Of a stretch of 64,000 nucleotides of DNA, positions 10,396 through 24,348 are shown in pieces. Source of the DNA: Pestalotiopsis fici W106-1. Lineage: Eukaryota > Ascomycota > Sordariomycetes > Amphisphaeriales > Sporocadaceae. Under the pieces are notes generated by a model, which searched no databases, was not told the DNA's origin, and saw nothing but the letters and a program-made list of their open reading frames with translations. The stretch covers positions 2,186,619 to 2,250,618 of the forward strand of contig NW_006917092.1 of NCBI RefSeq assembly GCF_000516985.1, in the 5' to 3' direction. The translations under genes and the position numbers were made by a program. Every line of letters begins with the position of its first letter. Position 1 is the first letter of the stretch.

Positions 10396-11666
10396 GTCAT
10401 CGATTTTCCTGCGAACCTTGTCCGGAATGGGGAGGAGCTTCCAACACCACATCGATTATATGCTGCGCCTCAATGGCAGCTGCGTCAATACTTGGGGGGT
10501 TGAAATAATGTGAGAACTGATATCTTAGAGTTGAAATCTCAGCGCCCTCCACAAGAGGGTGGGAAGAGCCTTTTGTGATGAGGCAATGTGAAAGTATTGT
10601 TAGTTCTGACACCTGAACTGCTGTGTTGAAAAAGGCTTGGCTACTTGAGAAGTAGCTTAGGAAGTAGAATGAACCAATTCAGTCGAACAGGATTGCAAGC
10701 GGTAAAAAGACGTCACCCCAAGACAAGGCGGTAAGTAAACAGCTTACAGCCCTGATTCAGGACCCTGTGGGGGCGTTTGTTGTGGATATCGTGATGGATA
10801 TCGGGTGGACCGACCGCGTTTCGAAGTTTGAACAGCCCCAGCTGCAAAAACAACTTGGCATCACTTTCCATTTCAGATATCTTCTCGTGCAGTTTCTTTT
10901 CAAATTTCTTTCTTTTTGATGAATAAACCTACATACCTATACATGAAAATAATACAAAGTCCCGATGATGAACAATAGGGGAGCCGAGCCAAAGACAGCC
11001 GCGATCTAGCGATCTAGCCTAGTGATCTACGCGCCAGAGGCATGGGGCTCATTCCGGCTTGTTCATCACTTGTACGCGGTGGACCCAATCAACATGGGCG
11101 ATCTGTTGTGTGATGCGACCAACAACGTGGCATTCGGAGCTCCTGGCTGGGCGCAATCTGCGTCATTGGCATCCGTGTAGCCGAGCGCGAGGATGTGATG
11201 CAGCGACGTTTGGTAGGTTCAAATGCATCTTTCAAAGGTCGGTCTAATTGGGACAATTACTGTGTATGAGCGTCGTGTCTGGCTATCCGGCTCTCGGGCT
11301 GAGAATCAGGGGTATGAGAGCTAGCCACAAGACGCGCTTTCGTGCTGCGCCGTCTGATGCAACATATTGCACGTTTTGATCCATCTTTGGTTCATCCCAC
11401 AATCAATGCCGACCCTTTTACCGTTGGCCTGGACCTTTGCTCATTGAAAGGCGAGCAAGCCGCTTATGATATTGACTTTGGTTGCCAAAAATGAAGGCGT
11501 CTCTTGCAATATGCTCTTCGCGTGTGGCAGTCGTTTGGAAAATTTCCGGCATCAAACTTCGAAGCTTTTCCAGCTGTTGTATCTTTGAACAAGAGCCACC
11601 ACAAACTATCTCATCGCAAGTATACCACGGTCGACTCCACACGACCAAAGGTGTGGTATGAATGTG
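10396..11666. other. Intergenic stretch, no gene seen
   Basis: Promoter side of the PLD-fold gene and downstream side of the next gene. It contains a small tandem of gatctagc units near 11003-11030. No coding or RNA gene is recognised. Confidence 0.6.
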
Positions 11667-14258
11667 TCAACATCCGTTTTTACATGCGGGGACAGCTTCT
11701 GTTGATATGTCAGTAATGCACGACTGGCTGGCCACCAATAGGCCACAATGACTTGGGATGCTTTGCCAGTCTGCAGATATAGATCCGGGCATTGGTCGAA
11801 TGACCTGGCCAAAATCCCGGCCGAACAGCACCAGAACACTGCTTTCATCGCAAATGCTCCACCAACATGACCTGCGCTCCTTGAGTTCTCTCTGGACTAC
11901 GTCCACTTTGCGGAGAACCAAATCACCAAAGTCCCAACTCCGGAGATTGGGCCGAGAGATTGCGAATCCAGATTGGGCCTGTCGTAGCCTTGCCGCATTG
12001 CGGATGGTTTCTATGTCTTTCAGGAAGTCGTCTACGACTGAAGAGAAGGTCTTTGGTCTCCTGCTCTCGTCATAATAGAGAACATGTCCCCCACAAGTTT
12101 GTATGTGCCTGAATGCATTTGAACCTTCATCGCGGCTGGGTGAAGCGTAGTTGAGAGTCGCATTATTGTCCCTCATTCGTTCCTTTTTATCGGAAAGTCT
12201 CAAGTAGGAAAGAACAAGATGTAACACCACGCGTATCTCGAAAACAAGCCATCCAGTAAAAGTCTCGTTGTCGTCCAATACGACACCTCGCCGCTTCGAA
12301 TTTTGCAGTCGATCATAGTAGTCCCTGTTATCCCGAAGGCTCACCTCGAGACTTTTTGGAAGAACCCACTTGGTACCAGCGGTAAAACTAGCGATCCCCA
12401 GTACTTGCACACCTGGAGTCATACTCAACTCTCGGGCAAGTTCAATGGGGGAAGATGACGTCCCAAGCCCACAAGGTTGAACATTGTTTTGCAACAACTC
12501 CTCCGTACCCAAGTATACTGTCGCGTGTGCGTAATGGCCGATGAAGGTTCTCAGCTTTGACAGAAATTCCATATCCGTGGTAGTCACTCTGTCGATACAA
12601 GAGTCCAGGGTTTGTATCGTAGCTTCCGGATTCTCGGTTCTCACGTAATCCCACTGCACTCCATCTTGTAGTCTCTTGGAAGGGAAAAGTATGGAGGAAT
12701 GCCCCACGAAAATATGTCCGTTCTTGTAGTCCATCTTGAATGAAACTTGTGCAAGCACTGTCATCAGAGAGAATGGAATTTCGAGGCCAATGCCTTCTGG
12801 ACGAGGAGATACCGGAAACCCAGGTACGATCATTCCAACGGGAAAGAGATTGAACCAACATGGCGTTTCTTCAGTGTGCACATCCACAGCTCGAATCAAT
12901 GGGTGGAGTGATAACTTATAAGACCCGCTGGTATGCACCAGAGAGGCTGTCGATAATGCTAAACCACTTTTCTTTGGGAGTCTGAAAACAGCTGCCAGGA
13001 ATGAGAGCTGAGTCACTGTAGTCGTGATGGCTGGTAAGTCTCCCAACAAGTCCAGAGTTGCTTGTCCATGCTCAGAAGGGTTTGATCTGAAATCAATGCT
13101 GATAGCCAACATGCCGCTAGATGTGTAATCAAGCCTTTTGGCCACTGGACATGTTAGCAGTACGAACACCGCGTTAGAAATATACGCTTACCTTTGCCAT
13201 TGGCCATGCCATCGAGGACAGTGTCCAATAGCTGAAGCCCACTCTTTCCCCACCTGCTTCTAACATAATCTTCACATGACAACGTTTGAGCATTGTTAGC
13301 CGAGCCAACTTGGACCAAGACACGTCGACATGATCAGGGCTTCTCGAGACTTCTTCCCGCCAGTGCTGTAACATCTCCCAGTTCGCTTCTACTCGAAGAG
13401 ATCTTCGACTTGTTTTATGGGTGCTTGTTTGGCGCAAAAGTAGGAAACATCCCGGGGAACATCGTGCGGCATCTGAAGTAGTGGAGATGGCATGGCCTTG
13501 GATGGTGGATTGAGAGCTGGGGTTTGTGTGATGCTTGGAGACCTCTCGGCCTGATCTTTCCTTTCATGCTGGAGTAGAGTCTCTTTTGGCATTTTCTTCG
13601 ACTCTCCCTTTCTCCCCTCTTTTCTCGGAGCCTCTTCTAGCAAGCTCTTACTTGCTTCATTTTCAAGCATCTTATCTGCCCTTACCGGCTGTCTAAAGAC
13701 ATACCGGCTGCCAACTTGCTCTGGGGGATCATGGCGATTATAAGCATCTTCGAGTTCAGCGGGAACTCTCCGTCTTGCCTCTCGCCGAATATCTCCGCTG
13801 TCGCTCCTGGAAGAAAGTTAGCGATAGCCATTGCTCACGGAGTGAAAACCTCACAGCCCACCCACAGAGCCTTGAAGTGGTTCAGTAGAAGCATCGGAAC
13901 TCAAAGTATCAACTCGTTTGAGACTGGACAGATCTGTGATGTAGCTACCTGACGAGATTGCCGACGAATCGAGAGGCCTCGAATACCCGAGAGCATGGCC
14001 TTCGCTATCGGCAGCGGAATATGAATCCTGGGCTCCTCCGTAGATAGCATATCTCGGACAGCTGTTGGAGACACGGGACAAGGTAGTTTCTGCAACCGGC
14101 GTGTTGGAATCAGATGTTGACAGGCCAAGATCTCCATCAATGGATTTATGGGGTTCCACGGTGTCGTCTGCCAAATAATCGGGGTAATTGTTGCCCTGTG
14201 CCTCTTCATCCTCATTTGGCTCATGCCAGCTCGGATTGGATCCCCAGTAATTCGACAT
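11667..14258 (-). CDS. Uncharacterised multi-exon fungal protein
   Basis: The start is the ATG at 14258 (MSNYWGSNPSW). Exon 1 ends at 13855, and a 48-nt intron (13807-13854; GTGAGG, GCTAAC, TTCCAG) leads to exon 2. The last intron is 13145-13191 (GTAAGC, GCTAAC, TCCAG), and the last exon is 13144..11667. Between 13400 and 13250 coding-like sequence changes frame twice (HWREEV, then VRSRWGKSGLQLLDT). I could not place introns that fit, so a small intron or a frameshift remains there. Recognisable blocks are LQLLDTVLDGMANGK and a later region with PGFPVSPRPEGIGLEIP and FVGHSSILFPSKRL. These look like a conserved, Ser/Pro-rich-headed fungal family, but I do not know its function. No membrane segment or signal peptide is seen. 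Confidence 0.55.
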
Positions 14259-17200
14259 GATGATTGCTCTCTTGTTGTGTGAAGAAGTTGAAGTTGTGGT
14301 GGCAGGATTGCTAGAGCGTCGAGTTGGAGCATTCAGGTTCGTAAGAGCTGATGGACACTTTCATGCTGATGAAAGAGAATTTCGCAGACAATGTTGTCAG
14401 ACCTTTACGCTTTCTAATATTCGATTCGCTTGTATATAACGTCGAAGGGTGGTACCATGTCCGATGGAGCAGTCACACGCCCTGCATTACCGTCTTGCCT
14501 GCGAACCCTGGCACTTGTATTCGAACAGGGCAACAGCAGCAGCGCCGATCAGAAACACCAGTGACCGGAGACCGCGGGCGTTACGATAGGCTTCATGTGA
14601 ATATGCTCAAAGGACTAGCGGTCATGGTATATTCTGCCCAGGTATCGGATTCGGCGGTGAACGGTTGGGCATCGGGCCGTCATAGTTTGCATAGACCGCT
14701 ATTCGTAAGACGTTGGGCTCAGGGGGGAGAGACAAGGGAATGATATATTCGAATACTGAAATGGGTCGCGACCTATATGGCACCGGCCACACGTCTAGTA
14801 TGCCTAGATGTGAAAGGGGGAGCTTGGGGGGCTCGGAGAACTCCGAAGCAACCGAGTGCTGCTTCATGGACGACGAGATGATACCTACTCTGACGTTAAC
14901 TCACTGCGAAGTAATGTCTGGGTGCCCAACAGTCCAGAGCCGACACACACAAAACATCGAATCGTATGTGAGTAAACGATCCTTGCAGGTTAAACAAGGC
15001 GCAATGGAATACTTATTAAGGTCGAGGCGCAGTGAGCTCCTAGTCTCTAGCTAAATCAAGACTCGGCAATTGTTACTCGAAAAGAATTATGGCTCGCCGA
15101 GGCAGTGGATTTGTTTTTAATTTTCGTAGGTAGGCAACAGCCGACATTCTGGCGAGTGGGCTTGCTCTCTGGAATATAGAGAAGTTGTCTGGGTAAGTGA
15201 TGTATAATTCAGACATGTTCCTTGGATCACTGACACCAACCATTACCCAGCTAGGCAATCAGTTATTCAGCATGTGCGACTCTGTTGAAGCGCCTTACCT
15301 GACGGTTGCTTACGCGCAAGCTGCAACCGCAGCAGGGGATGCAAAGGCCTTTGCAAGCTAGCAAGCCAAGGCTCATGGACAGGAGGTTGCATATTCTCTC
15401 GCTTATGGCGTGCTGTATGCGTGTGGGGGAAGAAAGTTTGAGACAAACCCTCAGGAAAGACGCTACAGTCGTTCCCCTGGAAGGACTGTATACAACCTGC
15501 GGATGACGAAGACTACTGACAACTCATTTCAGGACGAAGGCAGGAAGCTAGAACCCAAGCCACCCGGGAGGTCAGGCGAATTCACCCTCGGCCTCCACTC
15601 GGAGAAAATCTTCCTACGCCATTAGACTTGGATGTATAATCTGACCATCAACAATCCCGCAACGGCGTGTGACAGGGTGGCTTGCCTCAAGTCGCCCTGC
15701 AAGGCGGGCTCGACGATCATTTGTCTAGCTAAGTAGGTATATTCAAAGCCTCATTGGGCACAACTTAGTCCCGGATACTGCAACTTTCTTCTGTTGAGTA
15801 ACGACAAGATAGAAAAAAAAGAACCACAGGCCAACATATCCATTCAAACCATGGAGAGCGAGGATGCGCATCATCACGATCTTGCCCGGCGCCGCTTACA
15901 TGCAGTCGGAGCAGCCGATGCAAGGCAGTATTGCTGCGACAGCGGCTCGCTGTGGTACCGCATAGATGGGTTCGATGACCCAATCTGCTTTTGCTGCAAG
16001 TGAACACAGCATATCATATGCATGTCCTCGCATACAGACAGATGTGTGGAATTGAAGCCCCTTGAATACATCCAAACGCCAACTACAACCATCAACTAGT
16101 ATTCGGACAAGGCATCGGTGAGAGCGTCGCGTACGCAATACAACCAGACAATGGAGGATGAAGGGTTCATGTCTGTGGCATGATCGTCGCTGTCAAGTGG
16201 CCGAAGAAGCAAAATGCCAGAGAAAAAAAAGCAAGTTCCCAGCCCACAGATGACACCCCGGTCAAGGAGCTGAACGCTCTGTCTAAAGGGAATGCTACAA
16301 CCGCGCCTCCACTCAGAATTTGCTGCAACAGGCCTAATGAGTTCATTGCGAGCAGGAGCGGGCTCCAGTATCGTGACTATTCAAGACATCATGCACCGTC
16401 TGCCAGGTTCGTGGGTTCAGAAAGATCCACCAGCGCGCGTAACCGTATCTCGTCACACCTGTATCGGGACTAGGGAAAGGGAACAATGCAAAGAAGGAGC
16501 ATCGCAAATTGGCGGCATATGTCGGCTAAACGTGGAACTATTGTCGCAATCTTTCCAGATGAGCTCTCGACATTTTGTACCCCGGTACTGAATCCGACGA
16601 TGTGTCCGACTATACAGATTATTGTTGTGCTACCGGCCCCACCCGCGTCGTATCTGTTGGCCAACGTCGGCTCCCCTGGACATGTTCTTATCACGCTTTC
16701 CACTCAAACCTCAAAATGCAGGTTCTCTTGACCGCAACCCCCCTCAGGCTTAAATCAGCTACGTTTGGTACTTTGGTAATATACAGGCGGTGATCACGGG
16801 GAACACTGACGGTAGCAACGGGCCGCGTGTTGCAGGTTTCTCCATTTATTGATATGCAAGCCACCCGACCGGATCAGCGGTATGCTTATCGCTCTTTCTA
16901 ATGAGGGGGCATTTCCCCCAAAATAAAAGTTGAGCTGCATATGTATCTGGATACGTGGTAACGAATCAAGGAAGTTGGCCGAGGCAGTTTCACTGCATTT
17001 TGATGACCAGCGACGTGTATGCAGCACCGGCAGTGGCATCGTGACTTACTACATACTATCCTGCACTGCAATTTGGCTCCACGAAACGACGACTTGGATC
17101 AAGGGCGGCCCCGGCGGCTCAAAGGGTCGGCTTATAGATTCGGCATCTCGATTTGAATCGTTACATGCGCCATACAATGCAACAAACTCACTGTCAGAAG

Positions 17201-20200
17201 AAAAATACAAATGATTGATTAATCATAATGTCTAGATTGACTTCTTGGCGCTGTCTTGGAGTCAAGTACCGGAGCCGCAAGACAGCTTTCAAAAGTCAGT
17301 CATGTATAGCCTCGCGTAGACGCAGACTCGAGCAATGTCACAAAAGTACCTGCCTATTTCGTACTGCACGCTGAGATCAGCCCATACTGTGTAATCACCG
17401 CCAGGTATGATGTCCCCATAGCCTCTCTGGCGGTCAGTGGCATCACTACGTATACTTGGGTAACTGGCTGCGAGCCATGAATTAAACATAGTCACTTTGT
17501 TCATTTCACAGCCTGGTGGCTGTGTGGAAGCTTCTGTAATTTGATCCTTGTTGCAAATGGATTCTTTTCGAGACGAGGCGTTCCCCGTTAACCTTAATGA
17601 CCCCTTACATGGCTTGCTGACGAGTCTGGGACGGCCCATGGCCGGCACGAAGCCGCTGAAGAGGGAAGCTTCTACCGGGCCTATCATGTACTGTTAGATT
17701 TCAATTTGACTCGAGAGTGGCTTGGAAACACATGGCTTTGGTTTCACAGCCTTTTCTTCATAGCTCGCCGCTTGACCGCCTGAACAAGGCAGCCTCTGGG
17801 CATGAGGCAACGCTTGACCCGACAGTCTGGGTACAATGCAGCCAACAGACGATCTTGGGCATCAATGACTGGAACTAATGCACGATAGTTCTTTACGTCG
17901 TGGCTTGGTTGGTGTCTTGCGATTGATGTATCCTGTCGGGACATCTGGAACAAAGGGTTGAAATGTCGCCAGCATGTACCAATGTAAGCAGCATATACGT
18001 TCAAGGAATGCCTGATAAAAGGCGTTGGATATTATTCTGGTGTAAACAAAGCTTCTATACCAAGCGCTCGTTGTTCCAGTAAAGTGCCTGACTCCAGAAT
18101 GCCTTGGCTAGCTGATCAAGTGTACCATTGCACATGAGGCTACCGTGGCTTCAGGAAAACGAGTTCCCGACAAGCCGCGGGTATCCTGGACACGAGACGC
18201 TTCCAGCCTGAAGCTCAGCCACGTCAACGTCGCGTAGGCAGTTGAAATAGACTTTATTACCCCTGGCAAGACTCTAGTGTCATGATTATACGCTTGTAAT
18301 GTGTATCGTTGCACGCCAACCATTGACTAAATAATATGCAAAACAGCCACTGCCACCTCGTCCAATTGGTTGTTTCTTTCGCTCGACAAATTCTTCAAGG
18401 TCGGATTCTACCATTTCGTGACTTTGCTGTTTGGTAGTACTGCTTGTCGCCAAATTGATGGCTGCGCGTATGAAAAGTACCCTAAACTCAAACGCGAACG
18501 GCACTTTGTGTTGCTTGCTGCTAGGCCAATTTGTGGCTTGCGGTACATGATCAACTCTAGTTTCTGCTTGACAGGTGAGTTGATGCGCGCCCTGAGAGAA
18601 AGACCAGTGGCTCTTTACGTCTTGGGGAATGGCTGCATCGTCTTTGCAACATGCCCCAGGGTGGATATGTTTGACGTTTTCAGTTTGTGAAATGTCGGGC
18701 GCTGGTCCGATTTCATTTGTAGTCTTCCCAAACAAGTAAATATAGTTGTCATTAAACCTGCGTATGCCTAGAATTCAAGGTAATACCCTCTGATGGCCGA
18801 TCATGGATTCAGGTCAGTCGGTTCAGCATAGCATCAAAGATACCGCGAGCCGTAATGATAGGAGGTATTGATAGTCGCCCACGAGTTGCATTCACAAAGT
18901 TCCATAACAAATATGGCATTACGACAGTATCAAGCAGCCTATACCTGTCAGACTCGTTGTGCCGCCAAGTGTCTTTGTCTACCTTTGTTTCATCGGTAAA
19001 TAGTCATGACCATCATCGGCTGATTCCTGGTTTCACCCGCTTCTACTTGTGCTACCATCGGGCAGCCCGACGCGAAGAGCCTCAACGGACCAGATTAAGA
19101 ATATCTGGAGGGTATCACTGCATGTATATGTTTGTCAAATGAACGCGTTACAGTAGACACAAAAGGTGTTACCATCACGGATGAAGCTGCAATGCAAGAT
19201 AATAATCCCTGGCGATTGACACATCGTACCATCAACATAGCAAACTACCCATGCTGGAGACAATATCCATTTCAATAACTCCGCTCTCGCACTCATTTCG
19301 CCAGACCAGACAAGCCTCAATGAAGGGCTATCTACAATGTGCCACCCCTGCGCTTGATGAATCGGTGATGGTCATTGAAGCTCAGTCTTGATATATGCGA
19401 AGTGACCATTGCAAATTCAGCTTGATACCATATTACATCCAACTGTGGCCCCACCAGACCCTAGCATGCAGTCAAATAGATGCCAGGAAGGCAAAGATGT
19501 CTATGTTACATCACAAGCACTGACTAAATAACTTCATGACAATGAACTTGAAGATTTTGCGATTGGATACAGCGCTGACACTTGCATCATCCAACCATAG
19601 CAAAGCTATCCAGATGACCTGTGCACAAACGGCAATCGTACGTGGTACTTTCAGTTGTTTCACGAGATTCGAAGAAAACCCGCACGGCCCTTACGATTCA
19701 CCTAGGTCAGGCACGAGTACGGCCTCGATGGAAATAGCATCGTTCGGAAGACTGAAAGCGTCTCTGGTCCAGCAGAAGCAACCCAGGGCGGCGATGCTTC
19801 ATGTCTGATTAACTCTTCTCGCGCGCAATGAACAACGAAAAGTCGTGAGGAGGTTGATGCGTGCAAAGAAGGGACCACCTACAATTTTGCTCCTATGACA
19901 ATAGGCTTACATACCGACCTCTCCACTGTGTGATGCAGACTTGGATCGGCAGCGACTGAAGAGAAAGGTTCATTGTACAAGAAATTATCGCAGGATAATC
20001 GAAAAAGCTCGGAGCGTCGCTCGAAATATCGCAGACTTCTGCTTTTCCTTTCCAGGCCAGCTTAGGTGACATCGCCGTGGCAGCTTCAAATAGGCGTACG
20101 ATGTCTTGCGCTAAGGATGTCGCGTTCTTATTCGATCGAGCGTTTAGAGGTAAGGGAGTTGGAGTTTCTTGTAATGGAGAACGACGTGAGTTGAACTTGA

Positions 20201-22440
20201 CTGTGGCTAGCTAGAGCGGATACGTTTGGGTCGATACCAAGATCCGCGCGAGCTATCATCAGACTGGCACTACCAAGTGCCGATAGCCTTTGTTATCATC
20301 GAAGAATTGGATATTTAATAGTATGGAGGGTCTCGGATCGCAAGATTGTTAATCGTTCTGTCGAGGCAGTGAAGTGGTTGTCTTTCCAGCCTTGTTGATG
20401 GAGTTGTTGGGTCGGGATGGACGCTGGCGCTTGGTGGTCGACTTCCAGTCCCATGAGGTCGAAAGAGGAAATGAATAAGTAGTTTCTTGAGTTCAGCATG
20501 ATATGACAACTGAAGATACTTCCTAAGTTACGTCCGGATGGAATGAGATGATGGTTGTTGCCTCGGTAGCGACGTACGCGCACCACAGCAGAGGCTCTAC
20601 CTATAAACAATGGACAATCTCTTCAGTTTGTCAGGCGGAAGTTTGAACTCGGATCTGTCCCCTTGTCACTAAGCGCCAGCCTTCTACTGCAGACATGTTC
20701 CACGAAGATCAAGGGTAACGGTTGCCTTAATCCTGTTGGTACCATCCTTGGCCACTCCCGCGGCCAGCAGGCGCCTAGGATCATTGAGCCGTCTACTGGA
20801 TAGACACACGCCGTGTTTCTAGATTTTGGCGTAGCTCTTACAAGTTTAGCTTGACTGTATTTCCTAGAGCGTCGGGAAAGTATTGAATATCTGTCCTTGA
20901 GCCGTTTACTCCGTATGATCCTATATCAATCTCGACATCCCTCCCCTCACTCTCAACTTTGTGCAACCTTTGATCCCCCTTTTTTCAGTCACGGATCTAA
21001 TTTCGTCATGACTTTTCGGTGAAGTGAGGGTCACAGGACGGGAAAGACCCTCTCCGACAGCCACGTTCTCATTGTGGCAGCCTCATGGGGATATTGCGAC
21101 CGCCTCTGTGCCCACTCAAGGCTTGACGATTTAGCGAAGGTGCCAGTTTATCTGCAACATAACGAAGATTGGAGAGCCTTATGATTCTACGTATTCACTG
21201 ACACAACCTCGCGGTAATGAGGATGCAACCTCCAAGATATTGCTTTCCGACACATGTGGCTTCAGCCAATACCACAAAAGAGATATGGATATCCAATAAT
21301 AAGAAGCTGGCTCAGAGGATCGACTGAACATGGGGGACGGCTCGTCCTGTTCCGTCATTTGACGCAAGCCGCAAAAATTCCATGCAGATATGACATGGGG
21401 GTTTCAGCTGAGTTGACTCTGGATTGGTTTTCAACAAACATGTCGCTATCTAAGTTTGGCGAAATTCATAGAGAAATCCCGAATCCATTAACCGGTGAGC
21501 ACCAACCCCAGCACAACTTGACGAATTTGATCCATATACGTTACATCACATGAAATACTTGAAGAGATACAGCAATATACAAATGCGCATAGCAATTTGA
21601 TTACCGCGCTTAACACCAATAATGATGTCGGATTAGAGAGTTTGGGGAATTCAAGCCGTGAAGAGTATCTCCGACTCCACACCTGCTGGTCATGATTCAT
21701 GGGCCGTAGCACGCCAGTGAGGCTGCATGACATTTGGTGGACAGACAAGTGTGGCATGCGGCTTTTAATGGTCATGAGATCCACGGGCCGTCTCTCTCCC
21801 TGGCAAAGTAATACTCTTAATTTATCAAGGGGGGAGTATAGCTGATTGGCGGTCTGGCCATTATAGACTCTGTAACACGGGATTGGTTCAGAGCCCAGGC
21901 TGGAATGCAGTTGCAAGCCCACTCGAGCCCACTGATGATGCGACCCACTGATGCGCGCACAGCAACCTGGTCTCAGTCGCTAAAGCGCTGCCAAGCATAA
22001 CCCAATGCAACGGGCCGCAGCATATCACAGGCAAGGGAAGTGGTTTTCCAATAGCCTTGAGATATGACCCTTACCCGTCACTGAGGAATTATCCACACAT
22101 GCAGCATACTTTGAGATCTAGCATCGATTAGACACCCGTTCCGACACTAACATACATGTTGTCCCGTGCTACGCGCCGGAATCTGCTCGGAAGGAACTGA
22201 TATGGTCCAGCCCACTTTGTAGTTGAATGTTGACCCGGCTAGATCTTGCCAAAGCTCCATCAGATGATAACAACACTTCAAATAGTCGACTGGTCTGTTA
22301 ATGAAAGAGTATCAATATGTGATGCTGAAAATACACCAGTTGTTTCTTATTTTACCGCTGTTTGATGATGACGACCCAAGTCCATGGTATCAAACCACGA
22401 TCAAGTTTTAGCTTGTCCCGGCACTGCGGGAGCCCGGTAA

Positions 22441-22480
22441 AAGCTCCGGCGGGAGGTGGGGGGTTTGTGGCCGCAGTTCT
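22441..22480. repeat. Dispersed repeat fragment (copy C)
   Basis: About 40 bp that align with 24311-24352 by eye, sharing the run ggccgcagttct and the preceding G-rich stretch. It is a truncated third member of the repeat family at 24349-24720 and 26873-27120. Confidence 0.45.
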
Positions 22481-22763
22481 ATTGACGATGCCTGTGGATA
22501 TTTGTTGGCACGCAGGCACTATAGCATTCAAGCGTTACGCCTTTTCCAAACGCCCTTCCGGAAATATGAAGAATAACACTCGATAATATATAACGGCAGA
22601 AGAATAATTAAGATATCGTGATATTTGAAAAGAAGGTCCGCTTAAGGATTAAAAATGTGGCTAGATCCTAGCACTAATACCGAACTCCATTTTAATAGCA
22701 TTTTTATCGATACCCTAGAGAAATTTAACGTTTGCTAAGCATTTAAATTAAGATATCATCTTA

Positions 22764-22855
22764 GAAAAGGAGAGAGAGAAAAGGAAGAGAGAGAGAGAGA
22801 GAAGAAAAAAAAGAGAGAGAGAGAAAGAAAAGAGAGAGAGAGAAAAAAGAAATTA
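22764..22855. repeat. Purine (GA/A) low-complexity tract
   Basis: Almost only A and G for about 90 bp, with several (GA)n runs. It resembles the tract at 7268-7400 in composition only. Confidence 0.8.
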
Positions 22856-23323
22856 ATTTACAAAATAAGCCAGGTTATTATTTTTATTAATCTCATACTG
22901 CCCCGCAGCGACATATTATTACTGTTATTTGCCTTAAAAAGTTCGGCGTCACCAACCCGCGAATATCACTCTCCCGTTTCTATAACAAACGCGTCGATCT
23001 GGCAGCTCAATCCTTCCATTTTCACCTTTCCATCTTCACCTTTCCGTCCCGCGAATCCATCACAAACCAGCCTCAATAAAAAAAAGACAAGTATCGACCA
23101 CCATCATTGATATTCTGGTCCAATTTCTTCTGACAACTTGCGCCATAATGGACGTGGATTGGTACGCACAGGATCTTGCCGTGTCTGATGCGTTCAGCGA
23201 ATGCTCACAAGGTACTGCTCATGCTAATAATTCTTATTGCTGAGACCAATAGCAAGAATTTCTCGAGAAAGGAAGGAATGACCAAGGATAGATCGTATTT
23301 TCATGCCAATAACTGCTTAGGTA

Positions 23324-24277
23324 TCAAAGCTCTGCATTCCATTCATCACAAGCCCTGGCCCAGGCGGTGTCAGCCTTGCGATAGGCTTTGGCGACCGTGT
23401 TGGGATCGGGCTTGTTGTTGAATGTCTCGAAGTCGATGTAGTTGTAGGGTGCCCACTTCCCTTTCACATCGAGCCAATCTAGAATAATAGCATCTCCAGG
23501 CTTGTCCAGACGTGCTCGGACATAGGCCTTCTCTCCAGCCTTTCGACAAGCCGGGGGGTCATATTTCTTCGCAAGGCCTAGGTAGGCCAAAACCTCGCTA
23601 ATAATGTCCGTGTCGAACATTCCTCGGTTAATGCCAGGATCCGGCAAATCCTAGCAAATTCTGGTAAGCAAGAGAGCATAATGGGCTTTGGGAGGAGTGC
23701 AGGTTTACCTTCTTGAAAACACCGACATGGAGGTAAAGCTCAGAGAGCTTGGGCGACTTTGTCTTTGGGCCCACGATTCTGTCGCTTCCATCCCAACTGT
23801 CGAAGACTCGGTCATCGACAGCCCTTTCAAGCTGTCTGGGAGTCAGATCCTTGGGGTTCTCCATGTGATGGCGTCCCCAGATGCGAAAGAGTTGCCCACT
23901 CTTGGCCGTAGGTGCGAGGTGGTTGCCGCAAGTCGGCTCGTGTCTTAGTAAATACCCTTGCGCTTGCAGAGGATGTCATCGATCCATTTCATGGAGCGTT
24001 CCTACTTATATCAGCATATACATACATCGATATATGGAAATACGTGCTTACAAGATTGTTCGTCGCATTTGCCTCCAGATCACGGTAAGTGATCAGCATC
24101 GACGTGTTCTGGCTGATGTGCTCATGAGAGTAGGTTGGGTCGCCTCGGAGTGACAGGATCTCCGTGATCCAGGTCGCGTAAACATCCTATACACATGAAT
24201 ATAGGGTATCAAGCGTGTCAGCTGTGCTTACTCACCGAGTCCTTCAAGGGAGCCAAGTCGAAGTCGAACTAGGACAT
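23324..24277 (-). pseudogene. Decayed gene of unknown function, about 250 codons
   Basis: Four coding pieces on the minus strand join by good introns: after KDS (GTGAGT...TATAG), after NATNNL (GTAAGC...), and after VGVFKK (GTAAAC...TGCTAG). The final exon ends at a stop at 23324 (WNAEL). Two lesions break it. The third codon after the ATG at 24277 is TAG (plus-strand 24269-24271), which a single C-to-T change could make. A one-base shift near 23957 is needed to pass from DDILCKRKG to the long open piece containing SGQLFRIWGRHHMENPKDL. Read through, it would be a soluble protein with no recognised motif. The lesions could instead be sequence errors, as an assembly gap lies nearby. Confidence 0.5.
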
Positions 24278-24348
24278 CTTTCGAGGCTGACCAGTCAGAC
24301 CGTACGGCCAAAACCTCTGGCGGCTAGTGGGGGGTTCTGCGGCCGCAG

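Larger units (their letters stand above)
14259..23323. other. Gene-poor region of about 9 kb
   Basis: Only short open frames occur, none with convincing family resemblance or linked exons. The right end is AT-rich (22560-22760), followed by a purine tract (22764-22855) and a repeat-family copy at 22441-22480. Base composition is otherwise ordinary, so most of it looks like old non-coding or decayed accessory DNA rather than a recent RIP-affected transposon. Small secreted-protein genes split by introns could have been missed. Confidence 0.5.

Noticed and set aside
15794..16003. Small Cys-rich ORF (ends DDPICFCCK) as a possible secreted effector
   Set aside because: No signal peptide in frame, no splice-linked upstream exon, and other frames are equally open. 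Not supportable.
17289..18735. Two minus-strand ORFs of 132 and 149 codons
   Set aside because: They do not join by introns, have no recognisable motif, and the base composition gives such lengths by chance.
23148..23282. Possible small two-exon gene starting MDVDWYAQDLAVSDAF
   Set aside because: It has a good leader and a plausible donor, but the second exon closes after about nine codons, so the product would be about 30 residues with no support.
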